Positions 7,625 through 14,919 of a stretch of 64,000 nt of DNA are shown one piece after another; the stretch's first letter is position 1, and the number at the start of each line of letters is the position of its first letter. The DNA comes from Neolewinella maritima. Lineage in GTDB: Bacteria; Bacteroidota; Bacteroidia; Chitinophagales; Saprospiraceae. The DNA is taken from contig NZ_CAKLPZ010000005.1 of NCBI RefSeq assembly GCF_923081025.1, forward strand, positions 207,492 through 271,491. Direction: 5' to 3'. A model generated the notes under the pieces. That model searched no databases. It was given only the letters and a program-made list of their open reading frames with translations, and was not told the DNA's origin. A program made the translations under genes and the position numbers.

Positions 7625-8371
7625 TCAGTCAAAGCGAGCCAAGCCGTACCCCTCCACTACCCGTACAATCTCTGCTGCGGTAGCGCCCCGATAGCCTAGC
7701 TCTTCTAGTCCTAGGGCCCAGCGGCGGTAATCCCGCGCATCGAACTGCTGTAGCCGGGTGTAGGACCCGGAGGTCAGGTAGGTACTGAAGTCCCGGAAGC
7801 TGGCCCAGGCCGATTCATACTGCCGCTGGCAACTGCCGGCTACCTGCCCCGTCTGTCCCGACCAGCCGCGGTCGCAGGTCAGCGCGAAGTAGTTATTGAG
7901 CTGCTGACTGGTCGGTGCCTGCCCCGCCTCGCTATTTAGTAGTCCCAGGGCAAGGATCACGCTGGCCGGAATGCCAAACTTGTCCTGTTCCGCCTGCGCC
8001 ACGTGGCCGAAGCGCTCGACAAAGCCCCGTATACGCACGTCTCCCTGTAAAGCAAGCAGGTCGACCCGGTCTGCCGCATCGCCTCCGGCGCCGAAGAAAT
8101 TGAAGCGGGAGAAGAAGCCACCCGCCCGGGCTACCATGGACGGACCGTCTTCCGACAGCAGCAGCGGCGGCTCCTCCCCGGCTACCGGATCGGTGGGCTG
8201 CAGCGGTACGGTGGCGGGGGTGCCGTTGAGGTCCGGATGGCCGAGTTTTACGTTGAAGTTGACCTGCTTCTGCGACAGCAGCATCAGCGCTCCTACAATC
8301 AGTCCAATACGCAGCCAGTGCCGGCCGACGAAGGCCGTCAGGCGAGTTAATTCACGTTTCATTTTTTGCAA
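7625..8371 (-). CDS. Glucosaminidase-domain protein (peptidoglycan hydrolase)
   Basis: The 248-residue protein has an N-terminal membrane anchor (about 17-33, WLRIGLIVGALMLLS), a linker rich in Pro, Gly and acidic residues, and a C-terminal GH73-like glucosaminidase domain (about 110-248). The segment ASVILALGLLNSEAGQAP carries the expected catalytic Glu (in NSEAG), followed by NNYFALTCDRGW, SFRDFSTYL and GYRGATAAEIVRVVEGYGL. Two cysteines (LTC and GSC) could form a disulfide. It should cut peptidoglycan glycan strands in the periplasm. It is the second gene after the secreted conserved protein at 8435, but a clear promoter lies between them. Confidence 0.85.
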   Translation of the reverse strand: MQKMKRELTRLTAFVGRHWLRIGLIVGALMLLSQKQVNFNVKLGHPDLNGTPATVPLQPTDPVAGEEPPLLLSEDGPSMVARAGGFFSRFNFFGAGGDAADRVDLLALQGDVRIRGFVERFGHVAQAEQDKFGIPASVILALGLLNSEAGQAPTSQQLNNYFALTCDRGWSGQTGQVAGSCQRQYESAWASFRDFSTYLTSGSYTRLQQFDARDYRRWALGLEELGYRGATAAEIVRVVEGYGLARFD

Positions 8372-8394
8372 CCTTTATCTACAATACGATGTGA

Positions 8395-8402
8395 CAAAGC
8401 TA
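8395..8402 (-). promoter_or_regulatory. Promoter -7 box TAGCTTTG for the glucosaminidase gene
   Basis: On the minus strand TAGCTTTG matches TAnnTTTG exactly, 23 bases upstream of the ATG at 8371. A TTTG lies 20 bases further upstream, matching the -33 element and spacing known for Bacteroidota. Confidence 0.6.
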
Positions 8403-8411
8403 CACCATTCC

Positions 8412-8440
8412 AACTAATCAAACAAATTGTTTGATTAGTT
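8412..8440. promoter_or_regulatory. Perfect 14-bp palindrome (terminator or operator)
   Basis: AACTAATCAAACAA and TTGTTTGATTAGTT form a perfect inverted repeat with a one-base centre. It contains the TAA stop of the upstream minus-strand gene and the -33 TTTG of the next promoter. A T-run follows only on the plus strand, so a classical terminator for the minus-strand gene is doubtful; an operator is equally possible. Confidence 0.6.
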
Positions 8441-9232
8441 TTTTTCGGCAAACTCGGTCAGTCGCAGACCTAGGGTGCTAGGCTCGGCGCTCAGGTAACC
8501 GCCGGGGCCAACGCGTATGCGACGTTCCGCAGCCAGGGTTTCCGGCAGACCGTCGAGGGGTGTGACGGCGAGCTGTCCGGGCTGCCAGATCCAGTTGCCG
8601 GTACTGCCGGTGCCGAGTAGTCGGGGAGCGTTCCAGGAGACGGATTCGGCGTCGGGTAGCTCGATCCAGCGGCGAAACTGTCCGTAGTTGGTGAATACCG
8701 CCAGGCGGCCCACATCGGGGAAGTAGAGCATGACCGTATTGCGGTCTACGAACAGGGCGGTCGGCTCTCCCGGCTCGTCGAGCTGCAGGCGGAGGTTATT
8801 GGTTTGCTGGTCTACCTGCCCGCGGTCGTCGAGGCGCAGCAGGCGGTAGGCCCAGTTGTCGAACACCCAGATGCCATTGTCGTAGCTGCGTGCGATCACC
8901 CCGGGTTGTTCGATGGCGGGGTTGCCGAACAGGTCCAGGCGGTCTAGTTCGCTCAGCGTGCGGTCCAGTACTACCACCGTGCCGTAGTCGCGGTAGTACA
9001 CCAGGATCTGGAAGGGGTTGGTCACGTCCACGTAGTCGGGCGAGCCGAGGCTGCTGTCGTACCAGCTGTAGGTGTTGGCACCGAGGGGGTTAGCGGTTAC
9101 CAGGCGGTCGTCGTCGAGCAGGAAGTAGGGCTTGCCGACGGGGTCGAGGAAGAAGTCGGCCACCCCCACCGACGACTGGGCCAGCGCGGGTATTGCCCAC
9201 GCTACGCACCACAGTATCATGACGAGCCGCAT
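8435..9232 (-). CDS. Conserved secreted Bacteroidota protein, beta-propeller-like
   Basis: The protein has 265 residues from the ATG at 9232 (MRLVMILWCVAWAIPALAQ, a signal peptide). The rest is beta-rich with repeated short units: DFFLDPVGKPYFLLDDD, VDVTNPFQILVYYRDYGTVV, VLDRTLSELDRLDLFGNP, YDNGIWVFDNWAYRLLRLDD and PDVGRLAVFTNYGQ. The signature TNPFQILVYYRDYGTVVVLD is, from memory, shared by a widespread uncharacterised Bacteroidota family, and the pattern suggests a six-bladed propeller. It probably acts in the periplasm or on the outer membrane. It sits directly upstream of the glucosaminidase gene. No function can be assigned. Confidence 0.7.
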   Translation of the reverse strand: MRLVMILWCVAWAIPALAQSSVGVADFFLDPVGKPYFLLDDDRLVTANPLGANTYSWYDSSLGSPDYVDVTNPFQILVYYRDYGTVVVLDRTLSELDRLDLFGNPAIEQPGVIARSYDNGIWVFDNWAYRLLRLDDRGQVDQQTNNLRLQLDEPGEPTALFVDRNTVMLYFPDVGRLAVFTNYGQFRRWIELPDAESVSWNAPRLLGTGSTGNWIWQPGQLAVTPLDGLPETLAAERRIRVGPGGYLSAEPSTLGLRLTEFAEKN

Positions 9233-9971
9233 CCTCACAATACCTTTAACGCATAAAGCCCGCACTTTTATCGCCTCCCCCCCACTTTCTCCGCACCCGC
9301 GCACGCGCCCGCTTCTTTTTCTGCTGTTCGTACTGGCTATGGCGGGGCCGCAGGTGCTGTGTTCGCAGACGGATAGCAGTGCCGTAGTCTCCCGCCTGCA
9401 GGTGGGTGTGACCGGAGGCTATATGCTGCACGAAGTAGACTTCACCCCCAGCGTGAACGTGCAGACCCTGCCCGGCCGCAGCTACGGACTGGCCCTGCGC
9501 TACTTCGACAAACAGCTCGTGGGTTTCCAGGCGGAAGTGAACTACGTGGAGGCCGGCTGGGAGGAAACCTACGGGGGAGAATCCACCCGCTACGAACGAC
9601 GGACCCGCTACGCCGAGCTGCAGCTCCTGACGCAGTTCAGTATCGGGCGCGGGCTGGTGCAGCCATTGATCCAGCTGGGTCCTTATGTATCGGTACCGCT
9701 GTCGGAGGAAGAGCTACTCCCCGCTGACTTCAACACCGGCACCAATACCGAGCCGGACAACAGCTACCGCGGCCGCCCCCTGCCCGGCCGCATCAACTAC
9801 GGGCTGCGGGCCGGGGTGGGACTGAACGTGGAGCTGGGTCCCGTAACCCTACAGGTGGACGGTCGCTACCTACAGGGGTTCAGTAACCTGATCAAGCCCG
9901 GGGAGAGTCAGGCATCCACCAGCATCCGGCAGGGGTACGGGGGGCAGGCGGCGCTGTTTTTCGCCTTGTGA
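9219..9971 (+). CDS. Outer-membrane beta-barrel protein (PorT/OmpW-like)
   Basis: About 250 residues. From about residue 70 the sequence is a series of alternating strands typical of an 8-stranded outer-membrane barrel: LQVGVTGGYMLHEVDFTP, SYGLALRYFDKQLVGFQAEV, RYAELQLLTQFSIGRG, GLRAGVGLNVELGPVTLQVD and YGGQAALFFAL, ending in an aromatic-rich strand. The start is uncertain. The ATG at 9219 gives a long basic n-region before the hydrophobic signal core PLLFLLFVLAMAG, and it overlaps the divergent gene at 9232 by 14 bases. The earlier ATG at 9132 lies inside that gene. No other upstream ATG is available, so a non-ATG start near 9290 is possible. Confidence 0.72.
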   Translation: MTSRILTIPLTHKARTFIASPPLSPHPRTRPLLFLLFVLAMAGPQVLCSQTDSSAVVSRLQVGVTGGYMLHEVDFTPSVNVQTLPGRSYGLALRYFDKQLVGFQAEVNYVEAGWEETYGGESTRYERRTRYAELQLLTQFSIGRGLVQPLIQLGPYVSVPLSEEELLPADFNTGTNTEPDNSYRGRPLPGRINYGLRAGVGLNVELGPVTLQVDGRYLQGFSNLIKPGESQASTSIRQGYGGQAALFFAL

Positions 9972-10034
9972 GCGGGGCAGCGAACTAGCACGGCCTTAGC
10001 TACCTTATACCTCCACAATCCAAATCCGACGCAC

Positions 10035-10370
10035 GTGCCGATCATCAACGATAACCCCTACGAAAGCCTCTCCTTCGCCATCGAAGACCTGAAAAGCAAG
10101 GGCTACGATAAAGACTTCAACCAGAAGGAAGAGTACCTGGAGTGCAAGCAGAATAAGAACAACTACAAGCCGGAGGACTTCACCATCACCCACGCCTACC
10201 GCTTCGAGGGGATGAGCAGCGCGGGCGACAACTCGGTACTCTATGGCATCGAGGCCGCTGACGGCACCAAAGGCCTGCTGGTAGACGCCTACGGGGTATA
10301 CGCCGACAGCCTCTCCACGGAGATGATCGAGAAGTTTCGCGTTGAATACGAGGACCCGGACGAGGTGTAA
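10035..10370 (+). CDS. Small conserved Bacteroidota protein (often labelled phosphoribosylpyrophosphate synthetase)
   Basis: The 111-residue protein starts at a GTG codon (10035). It matches a small Bacteroidota family: ESLSFAIEDLKSKGYDKDFN, YLECKQNKNNYKPEDFTITH, AYRFEGMSSAGDNSVLYGIE and GLLVDAYGVYADSLSTEMI. Homologs of this size are commonly annotated as phosphoribosylpyrophosphate synthetase, but the protein is far too short and lacks the PRPP-binding motif, so that name should not be trusted. It is cytoplasmic and acidic. Function unknown. It is followed by an inverted repeat and the photolyase gene on the same strand. Confidence 0.75.
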   Translation: MPIINDNPYESLSFAIEDLKSKGYDKDFNQKEEYLECKQNKNNYKPEDFTITHAYRFEGMSSAGDNSVLYGIEAADGTKGLLVDAYGVYADSLSTEMIEKFRVEYEDPDEV

Positions 10371-10388
10371 CTAGTATGGTGGTACTGT

Positions 10389-10463
10389 AGTCCTGTAGTT
10401 CTGTAGTGCACCATTAGTGATACCGGTACAGAACTACAGCACTACCCCACTACAGCACTATCC
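10389..10463 (+). repeat. Inverted repeat with tandem CTGTAGT units
   Basis: CTGTAGTTCTGTA (10393-10405) and TACAGAACTACAG (10427-10439) are perfect 13-bp arms with a 21-base loop. The left side continues as three tandem CTGTAGT-like heptamers and the right side ends in further ACTACAG-like units. It lies between two plus-strand genes and could be a terminator for the small protein gene, though no T-run follows. Confidence 0.6.
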
Positions 10464-10465
10464 CC

Positions 10466-11815
10466 ATGACGATCTTCTGGCACCGCCGTGACCTCCGCTT
10501 CAGCGACAATGCCGGCCTCTACCGCGCGCTCAAGACCGGCGACCCCGTCCTGCCCATCTTCATCTTCGACCGCAACATCCTGGATAAGCTGCCGAGCAAG
10601 ACGGACGTGCGGGTAGAATTTATCCAGCGCAGCGTGGTCGAACTGGCCGAGGCCTACCGGGCACATGGCAGTGATCTGCGGGCGTACTACGGGCACCCCG
10701 TCGAGATCCTACGGGAGCTACGGGATGCACACCAGCCTACGGCCGTATACACCAACCGTGACTACGAGCCCTACGCCATCGCCCGCGACCTGGCCGTGAA
10801 GGAGCTGCTCGATGAGCACGATATCCCCTTCTATCACTTCAAGGACCACGTGATCTTCGAATCCGACGAGGTGCAGAAGCAGGCCGGCGGCCCCTATACC
10901 GTCTATACCCCCTACATGAAGCGCTGGCGCAAGCAACTCGCTACGCGCATGAGTACGTATGAGGGAGAGGACATCAGCTACTACCTCAAGCCCTACCCCA
11001 CCGAGAAGTACGCCGGCAATCTGCTGCCCGGCAAAGCGCCCAGTCCGGTGCCTACGCTGGAGGAGATGGGCTTTACTCCTACCGAGATAGAGATTCCGCC
11101 CAAGGAAGCCTCTGACGAAACACTGAAGCACTACCACAGCACCCGTGACTACCCCGCTACGACGGACGGTACCAGCCGCATCAGCCACCACCTGCGGCAC
11201 GGTACGGTGAGCATACGGGCCAAGATGCTGCGGGCCATGCAGCTCGAGGACGATACCTTCTTCCGGGAGCTGATCTGGCGGGATTTCTACTCCAACGTCC
11301 TACAGGCCTTTCCCCGGGTGGTGGACGAGAGCTACCGCCGGGAGTACGATACCATCCCCTGGGTCAACGATGAGGAACAGTTCCAGGCCTGGTGCGAGGG
11401 CCGGACGGGTGTACCCCTGGTGGATGCCGGCATGCGGCAGCTCAACACCATCGGCTGGATGCACAACCGCGTGCGCATGATCACGGCCAGCTACCTGGTC
11501 AAGCACCTGCTCATCGACTGGCGCTGGGGGGAGGGCTACTTCGCCGATAAGCTGCTCGACTACGAGCTGGCCAGCAACAACGGCGGCTGGCAGTGGGCGG
11601 CCGGCAGCGGCGCGGATGCCCAGCCGTACTTCCGCATCTTCAATCACCACAGCCAGCAGGTGAAGTTTGATAAGGATTACGCCTACGTCAAGGAGTGGGT
11701 ACCCGAGTACGATACGGACGACTACCCCAGCGAGCCGCTTGTGGAGCACAAGTTTGGCCGGGACCGGGCACTGCGGGTGTATAAAAAAGCACTCACCGAG
11801 GCACGAGAAAGTTAG
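10466..11815 (+). CDS. phrB: Deoxyribodipyrimidine photo-lyase (cryptochrome/photolyase family)
   Basis: The 449-residue protein starts with MTIFWHRRDLRFSDNAGLY, the classical start of class I photolyases. The N-terminal alpha/beta antenna domain (about 1-130, with VLPIFIFDRNIL) is followed by the helical FAD domain (about 200-449): FFRELIWRDFYSNVL, GRTGVPLVDAGMRQLNTIGW, MHNRVRMITASYLVKHLL, LLDYELASNNGGWQW and PYFRIFNHHSQ. It repairs cyclobutane pyrimidine dimers using blue light. The length is normal for the family. It appears to be a single-gene unit, with no light-sensing or carotenoid genes beside it. Confidence 0.93.
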   Translation: MTIFWHRRDLRFSDNAGLYRALKTGDPVLPIFIFDRNILDKLPSKTDVRVEFIQRSVVELAEAYRAHGSDLRAYYGHPVEILRELRDAHQPTAVYTNRDYEPYAIARDLAVKELLDEHDIPFYHFKDHVIFESDEVQKQAGGPYTVYTPYMKRWRKQLATRMSTYEGEDISYYLKPYPTEKYAGNLLPGKAPSPVPTLEEMGFTPTEIEIPPKEASDETLKHYHSTRDYPATTDGTSRISHHLRHGTVSIRAKMLRAMQLEDDTFFRELIWRDFYSNVLQAFPRVVDESYRREYDTIPWVNDEEQFQAWCEGRTGVPLVDAGMRQLNTIGWMHNRVRMITASYLVKHLLIDWRWGEGYFADKLLDYELASNNGGWQWAAGSGADAQPYFRIFNHHSQQVKFDKDYAYVKEWVPEYDTDDYPSEPLVEHKFGRDRALRVYKKALTEARES

Positions 11816-11868
11816 GCTTGTACGTAAATGGGGTGCGAATGGGGTGGCCGCGTGCAGCCCCGGCGAAC

Positions 11869-11876
11869 TAATTTTG
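11869..11876 (+). promoter_or_regulatory. Promoter -7 box TAATTTTG
   Basis: TAATTTTG matches the Bacteroidota TAnnTTTG element exactly and lies 19 bases before the ATG at 11896. No clear -33 TTG at the usual distance. Confidence 0.5.
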
Positions 11877-11895
11877 CGCTTTAACTACCCAGCTA

Positions 11896-13152
11896 ATGAA
11901 AATTTTGCCCGTCGCCAGTTGCCTGGTGCTGCTACTGATGGTAGTCACCTCGGCGTACGGGCAGACTCGCCTCAACCTGTTCACCGACTGCGAGTGCAAT
12001 AAGACGCTGCTCAAACAGGAGCTCAACTACGTCAACCACACCATCGATCCGGTCAACGCGCAGGTGAACCTCTTCATCGTCACCAACTACCTCAGCAACG
12101 GAGGCCGCGTGTACGACCTGCAGTTCAAGGGGCAGCAGCAACTGGCCGAAAACAGCCTGAGCTTTAAGGTCTCCACCACCGCGGTGATGACCAGCCTGGA
12201 GCGCGACGAATACCTCAACAAACGCATCGAGCTCGGTCTGGCCGGTTTCCTGGCCGGCACCACCTATGCCGATCTGGTCGACCTCACCGCCCAGGCCCCG
12301 CCGGAGCCGGAAGTGAGTGAAGAGGAAGCCGACGGCAGCGGTAGCGGTGGCGGCAGCAGTGACGGCTGGAACAACTGGATCTTCGAGACCTCCGCCAGCT
12401 TCTTCACCAGCAAGGAAAGTCAGCGCAGCAAGACGCAGGTGCGGCTGGGCTTCGAGGCCGACCGCACCACCCCTGACTGGCGCCTCCGCTTCAGCCCCAA
12501 CTTCTTCTACCGCATAGAAAAGATCAACCAGTCGCAGGGTGAGCCCATCACCTCCGTACGCCGCGATCAGTGGTTCGACGGCAAGGTGGTCAAGAGCATC
12601 AGCAACCACTGGTCGGTGGGCATTCTGGGCAGCGCCAACTCCTCCACCTACCGCAACATCGACCTGGGCATCTTCCTGGCCCCGGCCATCGAGTATAATA
12701 TTTTCGACTACAATCAGGTGCCCTTCAAGGAATTCACGGTGGCCTACCGGATGGGCTGGGTACGGAATACTTACACCGACACGACCGTCTTTTTCCAGAC
12801 CCAGGAGAGCCTGGTGCGCCAGAGTCTGGATATCGACCTGCGGCTGCGCCAGCGCTGGGGTCAGGTATTCGCGGGTATCTCGGCGGCCAACTACATGGAC
12901 GACTTCAGCAAGAACCGGCTGTCGCTCGACGCCCGGGCCGACGTGCGCATCATCAAGGGCCTGAGCTTCAATATCGGCGGCAGCTACGACATCATCAATG
13001 ACCAGATCAGTCTGCCCGCCCGCGAGATCTCCGAGCAGGACCGCCTGCTGGGTATCACCCAACTAGCCACCAGCTACAGTGCCGACATCAGCGTAGGCTT
13101 CAGCTACACCTTCGGCTCCCTGTTCAATAACGTCATCAACACCCGGCTCTAG
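11896..13152 (+). CDS. Outer-membrane protein with N-terminal periplasmic domain, uncharacterised
   Basis: The 418-residue protein has a signal peptide (about 1-23, ending AYGQ). An N-terminal domain follows (about 24-135) with NLFTDCECNKTLLKQELNYV and VNAQVNLFIVTNYLSNGG, including a Cys-x-Cys; this resembles a Bacteroidota family of exported proteins of unknown function. A Gly/Ser-rich linker at about 143-160 leads to a C-terminal beta-barrel of about 250 residues (TQVRLGFEADRT, WRLRFSPNFFYR, WSVGILGSANSS, DISVGFSYTFGS). It likely sits in the outer membrane. A good promoter box precedes it. It converges with the gene at 13163, with a 10-base gap. Confidence 0.7.
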   Translation: MKILPVASCLVLLLMVVTSAYGQTRLNLFTDCECNKTLLKQELNYVNHTIDPVNAQVNLFIVTNYLSNGGRVYDLQFKGQQQLAENSLSFKVSTTAVMTSLERDEYLNKRIELGLAGFLAGTTYADLVDLTAQAPPEPEVSEEEADGSGSGGGSSDGWNNWIFETSASFFTSKESQRSKTQVRLGFEADRTTPDWRLRFSPNFFYRIEKINQSQGEPITSVRRDQWFDGKVVKSISNHWSVGILGSANSSTYRNIDLGIFLAPAIEYNIFDYNQVPFKEFTVAYRMGWVRNTYTDTTVFFQTQESLVRQSLDIDLRLRQRWGQVFAGISAANYMDDFSKNRLSLDARADVRIIKGLSFNIGGSYDIINDQISLPAREISEQDRLLGITQLATSYSADISVGFSYTFGSLFNNVINTRL

Positions 13153-13162
13153 CGATCGTGCC

Positions 13163-13606
13163 CTACTGGAATTCCACCGCACCGGCGAACTCCGCCCGGA
13201 AGGTATTGAACTGCTTGCGGGAGGCGATGAAGCGGACGCGCTTACCGAAGGCACCGGCCCCCTTCAGCTCCAGCGTACAAACCCGGAAGAATAGCAGGCG
13301 GCCGTCGATGATGCCGCGCACATCGTCGATGAGGTGGTAGCGGGCCGTGCGGAAGTAGTTGCTGACGTAGACGTACTCGCCGTCCGTCTCCACCCGCTTG
13401 AGGGGCCAGAGGACGAAGAAGGACAGACCCAGCCAGGTCAGCAGGACGAAGGTCATGCCGTAGCGCAGCGAGGTGAGTGACACCCCGCCGAAGTAGTGCT
13501 CCGGGGAGAGCCAGATGACCAGTGTGATGCCGGTGAGGACGGTCGTCCAGAACACGGGCAAAAAGAGCTTGAGGAAGAGCGTGATGTTGGAGGATAGACG
13601 GAGCAA
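13163..13606 (-). CDS. Small membrane protein with PH-like cytoplasmic part
   Basis: 147 residues. There are two predicted membrane helices (about 9-32, LFLKLFLPVFWTTVLTGITL, and about 48-70, YGMTFVLLTWLGLSFFVLWP), then a soluble beta-rich tail (about 72-147: VETDGEYVYVSNYF, IDDVRGIIDGRLLFFRVCTL, RVRFIASRKQFN) that looks like a PH-type domain. The start codon is TTG at 13606, as no in-frame ATG precedes the first helix. It lies 19 bases after lspA on the same strand, so the two are probably cotranscribed. Function unknown. Confidence 0.65.
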   Translation of the reverse strand: MLRLSSNITLFLKLFLPVFWTTVLTGITLVIWLSPEHYFGGVSLTSLRYGMTFVLLTWLGLSFFVLWPLKRVETDGEYVYVSNYFRTARYHLIDDVRGIIDGRLLFFRVCTLELKGAGAFGKRVRFIASRKQFNTFRAEFAGAVEFQ

Positions 13607-13625
13607 CGGCGGGTCGGTTTATACT

Positions 13626-14228
13626 TTACTTCTTATAGTAATACAGCAATAACAACACCACCCCGGCCGAAATGGCTACGTCGGCCACATTAAAGATGGG
13701 CCGAAAGAACAGGTAGGGTGTGCCGCCGACCAGCGGAAACCACTCCGGATACACTCCATAAAAGAGCGGGAAGTAGAACATATCGACCACGCGGCCGAAA
13801 AACAGGCTCTCGTAGCCGCCCGCCGCCGGTAGGAATTCCGCCACCCCGCCGCCGGGGGTAGAGGCCGAAAAGAGCACCCCGTAGAACACACTGTCGATGA
13901 TATTACCCAGCGCCCCGGCCGTGATGAAGGCAAAGGCGGTGAGCAGCAGGGGGGAGGCCCGGCGGCGCAGCAGCTCTACCAGGTAGATGCTCAGCACGAC
14001 GACGGCGCCGATGCGGAACAGGCTCAGGACCAGCTTACCGATACGGCCGCCGAAACTGAGGCCGAAGGCCATACCGTTGTTTTCGACGAAGTGGATGAGG
14101 GCACGGTCTGCCCCCAGGATGCCGAACTCCTCGCCGTAGGCCATGTGGGTCTTGACCCAGACCTTGAGCAGCTGGTCGAGTAGCAGGACGGCAAAGACGA
14201 CAAAGCAGACGGTGGCCTTACGGGACAT
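13626..14228 (-). CDS. lspA: Lipoprotein signal peptidase (signal peptidase II)
   Basis: The 200-residue, four-helix inner-membrane aspartyl protease removes signal peptides from prolipoproteins. The sequence shows the family boxes: LLDQLLKVWVKTHM near residue 17, FVENNGMAFGLSF near 48, GALGNIIDSVFYGVLF with the first catalytic Asp, and FRPIFNVADVAISAGV with the second. A loop of about 35 residues (SASTPGGGVAEFLPAAGGYE) between the catalytic boxes is normal for Bacteroidota members. It follows the dksA-like gene, a common order in this phylum. Its substrates would include the SusD and VCBS lipoproteins later in the window. Confidence 0.93.
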   Translation of the reverse strand: MSRKATVCFVVFAVLLLDQLLKVWVKTHMAYGEEFGILGADRALIHFVENNGMAFGLSFGGRIGKLVLSLFRIGAVVVLSIYLVELLRRRASPLLLTAFAFITAGALGNIIDSVFYGVLFSASTPGGGVAEFLPAAGGYESLFFGRVVDMFYFPLFYGVYPEWFPLVGGTPYLFFRPIFNVADVAISAGVVLLLLYYYKK

Positions 14229-14324
14229 AGGGGCGTGGTGAAAGGCCTAAACGAAAGCAACCCCTCCGCGATGGGCGAAGAGGTTGGCAATTTACGTAAT
14301 CGACTTTGTATCGGTGGCCGCCGG

Positions 14325-14693
14325 TCAGCGGTTCTGCTTGGCCTGAATGCTCAGGGTAGTGTGGGGTACGATGCGCAGGCGCTCGGCGCTGATGAGCGTG
14401 CCGGTCTGCCGGCAGATGCCGTATACCTTGTTGTGGATGCGCAGCAGGGCGTTCTCCAGGTGCTGGATCAGCTGCTGCTGCCGCACCGCCAGGCGGTTGA
14501 TGTCTTCGTTAGTGGCGGTGGTGCTCCCGTCGTCCAGGCCCCGGGGGCGACCGTCTTCACTGTTCGTCTGCTCGCTCATTTGCTCGCGGTAAAACTGTAG
14601 TTGGCGACGCGCTTCGTCTAGTTTGGCGTCAATGATCGTTTTAAATTCGGCCAGCTCTGCATCACTGTACCTAGTCTGTTGTTGTGTTTGCAT
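14325..14693 (-). CDS. TraR/DksA family protein without zinc-finger cysteines
   Basis: The protein has 122 residues from the ATG at 14693 (MQTQQQTRYSDAELAEFKTI). The N-terminal coiled coil (about 10-85) is followed by the family's C-terminal domain: ALLRIHNKVYGICRQTGTLI and AERLRIVPHTTLSIQAK. In DksA this domain binds zinc through four Cys; here only the first Cys of YGIC remains and the others are replaced (Thr, Ser, Ala positions), as in other Bacteroidota members. It may still insert into the RNA polymerase secondary channel. It lies directly upstream of lspA. Its promoter region carries a perfect -7 box and 23-bp-phased heptamers. Confidence 0.85.
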   Translation of the reverse strand: MQTQQQTRYSDAELAEFKTIIDAKLDEARRQLQFYREQMSEQTNSEDGRPRGLDDGSTTATNEDINRLAVRQQQLIQHLENALLRIHNKVYGICRQTGTLISAERLRIVPHTTLSIQAKQNR

Positions 14694-14721
14694 GGTGTGG
14701 TGCTTTATGATCAACACTATT

Positions 14722-14774
14722 CGCAATAGGTACACAAATATAACCGCAATACCCATACGGTGCATATCGCAATA
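14722..14774. promoter_or_regulatory. Three CGCAATA heptamers with exact 23-bp spacing
   Basis: CGCAATA occurs at 14722-14728, 14745-14751 and 14768-14774, each exactly 23 bp from the next, bracketing the -7 box of the dksA-like gene. Sequence outside the heptamers is not repeated. This looks like regularly phased sites for a DNA-binding protein. Confidence 0.5.
14735..14742 (-). promoter_or_regulatory. Promoter -7 box TATATTTG for the dksA-like gene
   Basis: On the minus strand TATATTTG matches TAnnTTTG exactly, about 40 bases upstream of the ATG at 14693. It sits between two of the phased CGCAATA heptamers. Confidence 0.55.
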
Positions 14775-14919
14775 AAGTTAAACTCCCACCTAACAAACGC
14801 TTTCCCCTACCCCATATCACCACTTTAACTTCTGTTTTCACTGTCCCGTACTTACCTGTTCGCCGTTTCGGTGACTGCGCATTATCCCGCTAACCCGTAC
14901 GGATCACCCCACACGCTCC

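Noticed and set aside
10035..10370. Naming the small protein phosphoribosylpyrophosphate synthetase
   Set aside because: At 111 residues without a PRPP motif it cannot be that enzyme; the name is a propagated label.
11932..13062. 376-codon minus-strand ORF opposite the outer-membrane protein gene
   Set aside because: Antisense shadow with no signal peptide, no recognisable fold and repetitive Val/Gly composition.
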